A stretch of DNA of 16,600 nucleotides. Source: JBEKIK01 sp050013075. Its GTDB lineage: Bacteria; Planctomycetota; Planctomycetia; Pirellulales; Thermoguttaceae. The stretch is from NCBI GenBank assembly GCA_050013075.1, contig JBEKFZ010000094.1:1-16600 (forward strand). Direction: 5' to 3'. The translations under genes were made by a program, and so were the position numbers. Every line of letters begins with the position of its first letter. The first letter of the stretch is position 1. The notes beneath the pieces are model-generated. The model made no database searches and had not been told where the DNA came from. It saw nothing but the letters and a program-made list of their open reading frames with translations. Positions 15,104 through 16,600 of this stretch are shown here, in pieces.

Positions 15104-15421
15104 GTGTCCGAGTTCTTCAAAGTGTGCAAAACCGCCGACGTACCCGACCCCGGCAAAACGGTGTTTGAAGTCGACGATCACTTTATCGTTTTGATTCACC
15201 TGGACGGCGAGTTTTACGCACTGGACGATGCCTGCACGCACGACGGCGGTCCGCTGGGCGATGGCTTTTTAGAGGGTTCTCAAATTATCTGTCCGCGCCA
15301 CGGGGCCCGATTCGACGTTCGCACCGGCCAGGCCCTTTCAATGCCCGCCGTACAAGCGACCACGGCCCATGTAGTAAAAGTGGAAGGCGACGACGTGTTT
15401 GTGAGAATCAGGGAAGAGTGA
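15104..15421 (+). CDS. Rieske-type 2Fe-2S ferredoxin of the SUF operon
   Basis: 105 residues, the full length of a NirD/dioxygenase-type small Rieske ferredoxin. The cluster ligands are intact: C44-T-H46 (CTHDGGPLGDG) and C63-P-R-H66 (CPRHGARFD). No membrane span or other domain is present, so the protein is cytoplasmic and soluble. The GTG start has a purine-rich AGGGGGAG only 2 nt upstream, an unusually short spacing. It lies 11 nt after sufD, so it is co-transcribed. Similar small Rieske proteins occur in SUF operons of other phyla, where they may carry electrons for cluster assembly; this role is not proven. An aromatic-ring dioxygenase ferredoxin is the alternative, but no oxygenase is near. 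Confidence 0.93.
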   Translation: MSEFFKVCKTADVPDPGKTVFEVDDHFIVLIHLDGEFYALDDACTHDGGPLGDGFLEGSQIICPRHGARFDVRTGQALSMPAVQATTAHVVKVEGDDVFVRIREE

Positions 15422-15426
15422 AACTT

Positions 15427-15446
15427 CGAAACCGCTTGCGGTTTCG
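15427..15446. repeat. CGAAACCGC-type palindromic repeat (best copy)
   Basis: CGAAACCGC (15427-15435), TT, GCGGTTTCG (15438-15446) form a perfect 9-bp inverted repeat, 6 bp after the Rieske stop. It is the same family as at 1277 and 9700. It may act as a weak terminator or mRNA end protector. Confidence 0.75.
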
Positions 15447-15472
15447 CGCTGCTCTTCGGGCATCGTCCCCTA

Positions 15473-15514
15473 AATACTGTAAACTGTTTACTGATGGCTG
15501 ATAGCTGAAAGCCA
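15473..15514. repeat. 7-bp tandem repeat array, xxACTG type
   Basis: Units AATACTG, TAAACTG, TTTACTG, ATGGCTG, ATAGCTG and AAAGCCA run in register; CTG is kept at the end of the first five. The array ends 38 nt before sufT. Confidence 0.8.
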
Positions 15515-15552
15515 ACCGGTGATTTCCAAAAACCATTAACCACTATTTCTTT

Positions 15553-15867
15553 ATGCCCATTGCCGAAGAATCAATTCTTGCCGCGTTGCGCCAGGTGCGC
15601 GATCCGGAATTGATGGTAAACATCGCCGATCTGGGGCTGATATACGGCATTGGAGTGGAAGAAGCCGAGGGGAAATCGAATATCCACGTCATGATGACCA
15701 TGACCACTCCGGCCTGCCCATTCGGGCCGGAACTGATCCGGGAAGTAAAAGAGGTGCTCACCGGGATGGAAGGCGTGGGCAAGGTGGAAGTGCAAATCAC
15801 ACTCACGCCTCCCTGGACGCCCGACCGCATGACCGAGGAAGCCCGGGATGAATTGGGGATGTTTTGA
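15553..15867 (+). CDS. sufT: SufT-like MIP18/DUF59 Fe-S maturation protein
   Basis: 104 residues forming a single MIP18 (DUF59, PaaD-like) domain. SufT-type proteins help deliver or mature Fe-S clusters on target proteins. Visible marks: RDPELMVNIADLGLIY (16-31), TTPACPFGPE with the conserved reactive Cys at about 55, and the end motif LTPPWTPDRMTEEARDELG. Length equals a stand-alone domain, so this is not an Mrp/ApbC fusion. The ATG at 15553 lacks a Shine-Dalgarno; an upstream stretch with a heptamer array separates it from the Rieske gene by 131 bp. It is probably the last gene of the SUF cluster. A phenylacetate PaaD role is unlikely without paa neighbours. Confidence 0.92.
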   Translation: MPIAEESILAALRQVRDPELMVNIADLGLIYGIGVEEAEGKSNIHVMMTMTTPACPFGPELIREVKEVLTGMEGVGKVEVQITLTPPWTPDRMTEEARDELGMF

Positions 15868-15868
15868 T

Positions 15869-15910
15869 TTCAGTTTATAGTTTTCAGTTCTTAGTTTTCA
15901 GTTTTCAGTT
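15869..15910. repeat. 7-bp tandem repeat array, TTCAGTT type
   Basis: Units TTCAGTT, TATAGTT, TTCAGTT, CTTAGTT, TTCAGTT and TTCAGTT give 42 bp in perfect register, starting 1 nt after the sufT stop. AGTT is kept in every unit. The reverse complement AACTGAA is the core of the array at 13702. Confidence 0.9.
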
Positions 15911-15980
15911 CTCTTCCTCCGGCCTTTGGCCAAAAACCCACAGTCTAACCAAAAAACGGCCACTTATCAGCAAATGGACT

Positions 15981-16600
15981 TTATTTCGATAGATAACTTT
16001 TCAGCCGCTTAAGGGCCAGGCGATTGCAGTCTTCGACGGTTTTTGGCGCGATGCTTTGAAAATCCTCGTGGTGGGAATTCTGATAATCTATTAGCACCCA
16101 GTCGCCGGATTTGTCGCAAAGGATCAAGTGCACGGCGCCGGCCTCGCGCTTTCCGTCGGATGCGGGGCTAAGGCCGTAGTCGGCCAGCAGGGCATACTGC
16201 GTGGCCGGCGGGTTTTTGCGGACGAAGTCGCGAAACGCCCGGGCAGTGTCCCAAAGGATTTTTTGCTCGTTGGGATCGCCTTTAATCTTTATTTTCGTAT
16301 CAATGTCGGAAGGCTCGGCCTGGCAGATGCCGGATTCGCTGATGAGTTTGGCCAGTTGGGCGGCGCCCGATTCGTCGGAGCCGTCCCATAGGTGAATGGG
16401 ATAAACCGTTATTTTGCTTGTCGAGATTTTCTCTTTCAAGACTTCCAATCGCTTTTTCATATCGGCAATTTCCTTGTCGGGCGGCAATGCCGAACGTTTA
16501 TTCATAAGTTCCGCCATTTTTCCCTGAGGCGCGTTTTCGCGCTCTGGGTCGGCCAGATCCCAAACCTTGTTCAAGCGATTGACTATAAACAAACAGGCGG
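15981..16600 (-). CDS. Hypothetical protein, 5' end outside window
   Basis: At least 203 residues, convergent with sufT. A TTG at 16590-16592 could start it, but the frame is open to the window edge (preceding codons Ala-Cys), so the true N terminus is probably missing. The visible part begins with LFIVNRLNKVWDLAD, which might follow a membrane segment or signal peptide. A charged coiled-coil-like helix follows (KEIADMKKRLEVLKEKI), then an alpha/beta part with YPIHLWDGSDESGAAQLAKL, ILWDTARAFRDFVRKNPPATQYALLADYG and HLILCDKSGDWVLIDYQNSHH. The last two resemble a small sensor-like or Cys-protease-like fold only vaguely. No family is recognised. It stops with TAA at 15981-15983. Confidence 0.65.
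   Translation of the reverse strand, partial: ACLFIVNRLNKVWDLADPERENAPQGKMAELMNKRSALPPDKEIADMKKRLEVLKEKISTSKITVYPIHLWDGSDESGAAQLAKLISESGICQAEPSDIDTKIKIKGDPNEQKILWDTARAFRDFVRKNPPATQYALLADYGLSPASDGKREAGAVHLILCDKSGDWVLIDYQNSHHEDFQSIAPKTVEDCNRLALKRLKSYLSK

Overview
The window looks like a chromosomal segment of a moderately GC-rich bacterium, most likely a planctomycete. This is an inference from protein style, the small protein at the left edge, weak or absent Shine-Dalgarno sequences at several starts, and the abundance of short palindromic and tandem intergenic repeats. No rRNA, tRNA or other taxonomic marker was seen.

Left part (1-4870): the 3' end of a small conserved-type protein; a minus-strand single-span membrane protein of unknown role; a 778-residue exported protein built from two TolC-like helical halves joined by a Pro-rich linker with 17-residue repeats; and a DusB-type tRNA-dihydrouridine synthase. 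The gap before dus holds a large compound palindrome and a 7-bp tandem repeat.

Middle part (4870-9900): a loosely packed, accessory-looking region. Three minus-strand genes (a secreted peptidase-MA-like protein that has lost its HExxH motif, a class I SAM methyltransferase, and a radical SAM protein with an N-terminal B12-binding-like region) are separated by 300-880 bp gaps. These gaps hold an integron-attC-like inverted repeat and two ~100-bp direct repeats that bracket the radical SAM gene.

Right part (9887-15867): a SUF iron-sulfur assembly cluster, all on the plus strand. A strong sigma70-like promoter drives a SufR-type Fe-S regulator, followed by an orphan nuoB, then sufC, sufB, sufD, a Rieske ferredoxin and sufT. 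SufR would sense Fe-S status, SufBCD is the ATP-driven scaffold, SufT helps cluster maturation, and the Rieske protein is probably an electron carrier. No cysteine desulfurase (sufS) or sufU/sufE is present. A truncated minus-strand gene of unknown function closes the window.

The most distinctive feature is the intergenic DNA. Five arrays of degenerate 7-bp units sit within 40 nt of gene ends or starts, one of them supplying the sufB stop codon. Two related GTTCCC palindromes lie at the sufC-sufB junction; they encode the last 15 residues of SufC and supply the likely sufB ribosome-binding site. A separate CGAAACCGC-type palindrome recurs four times.
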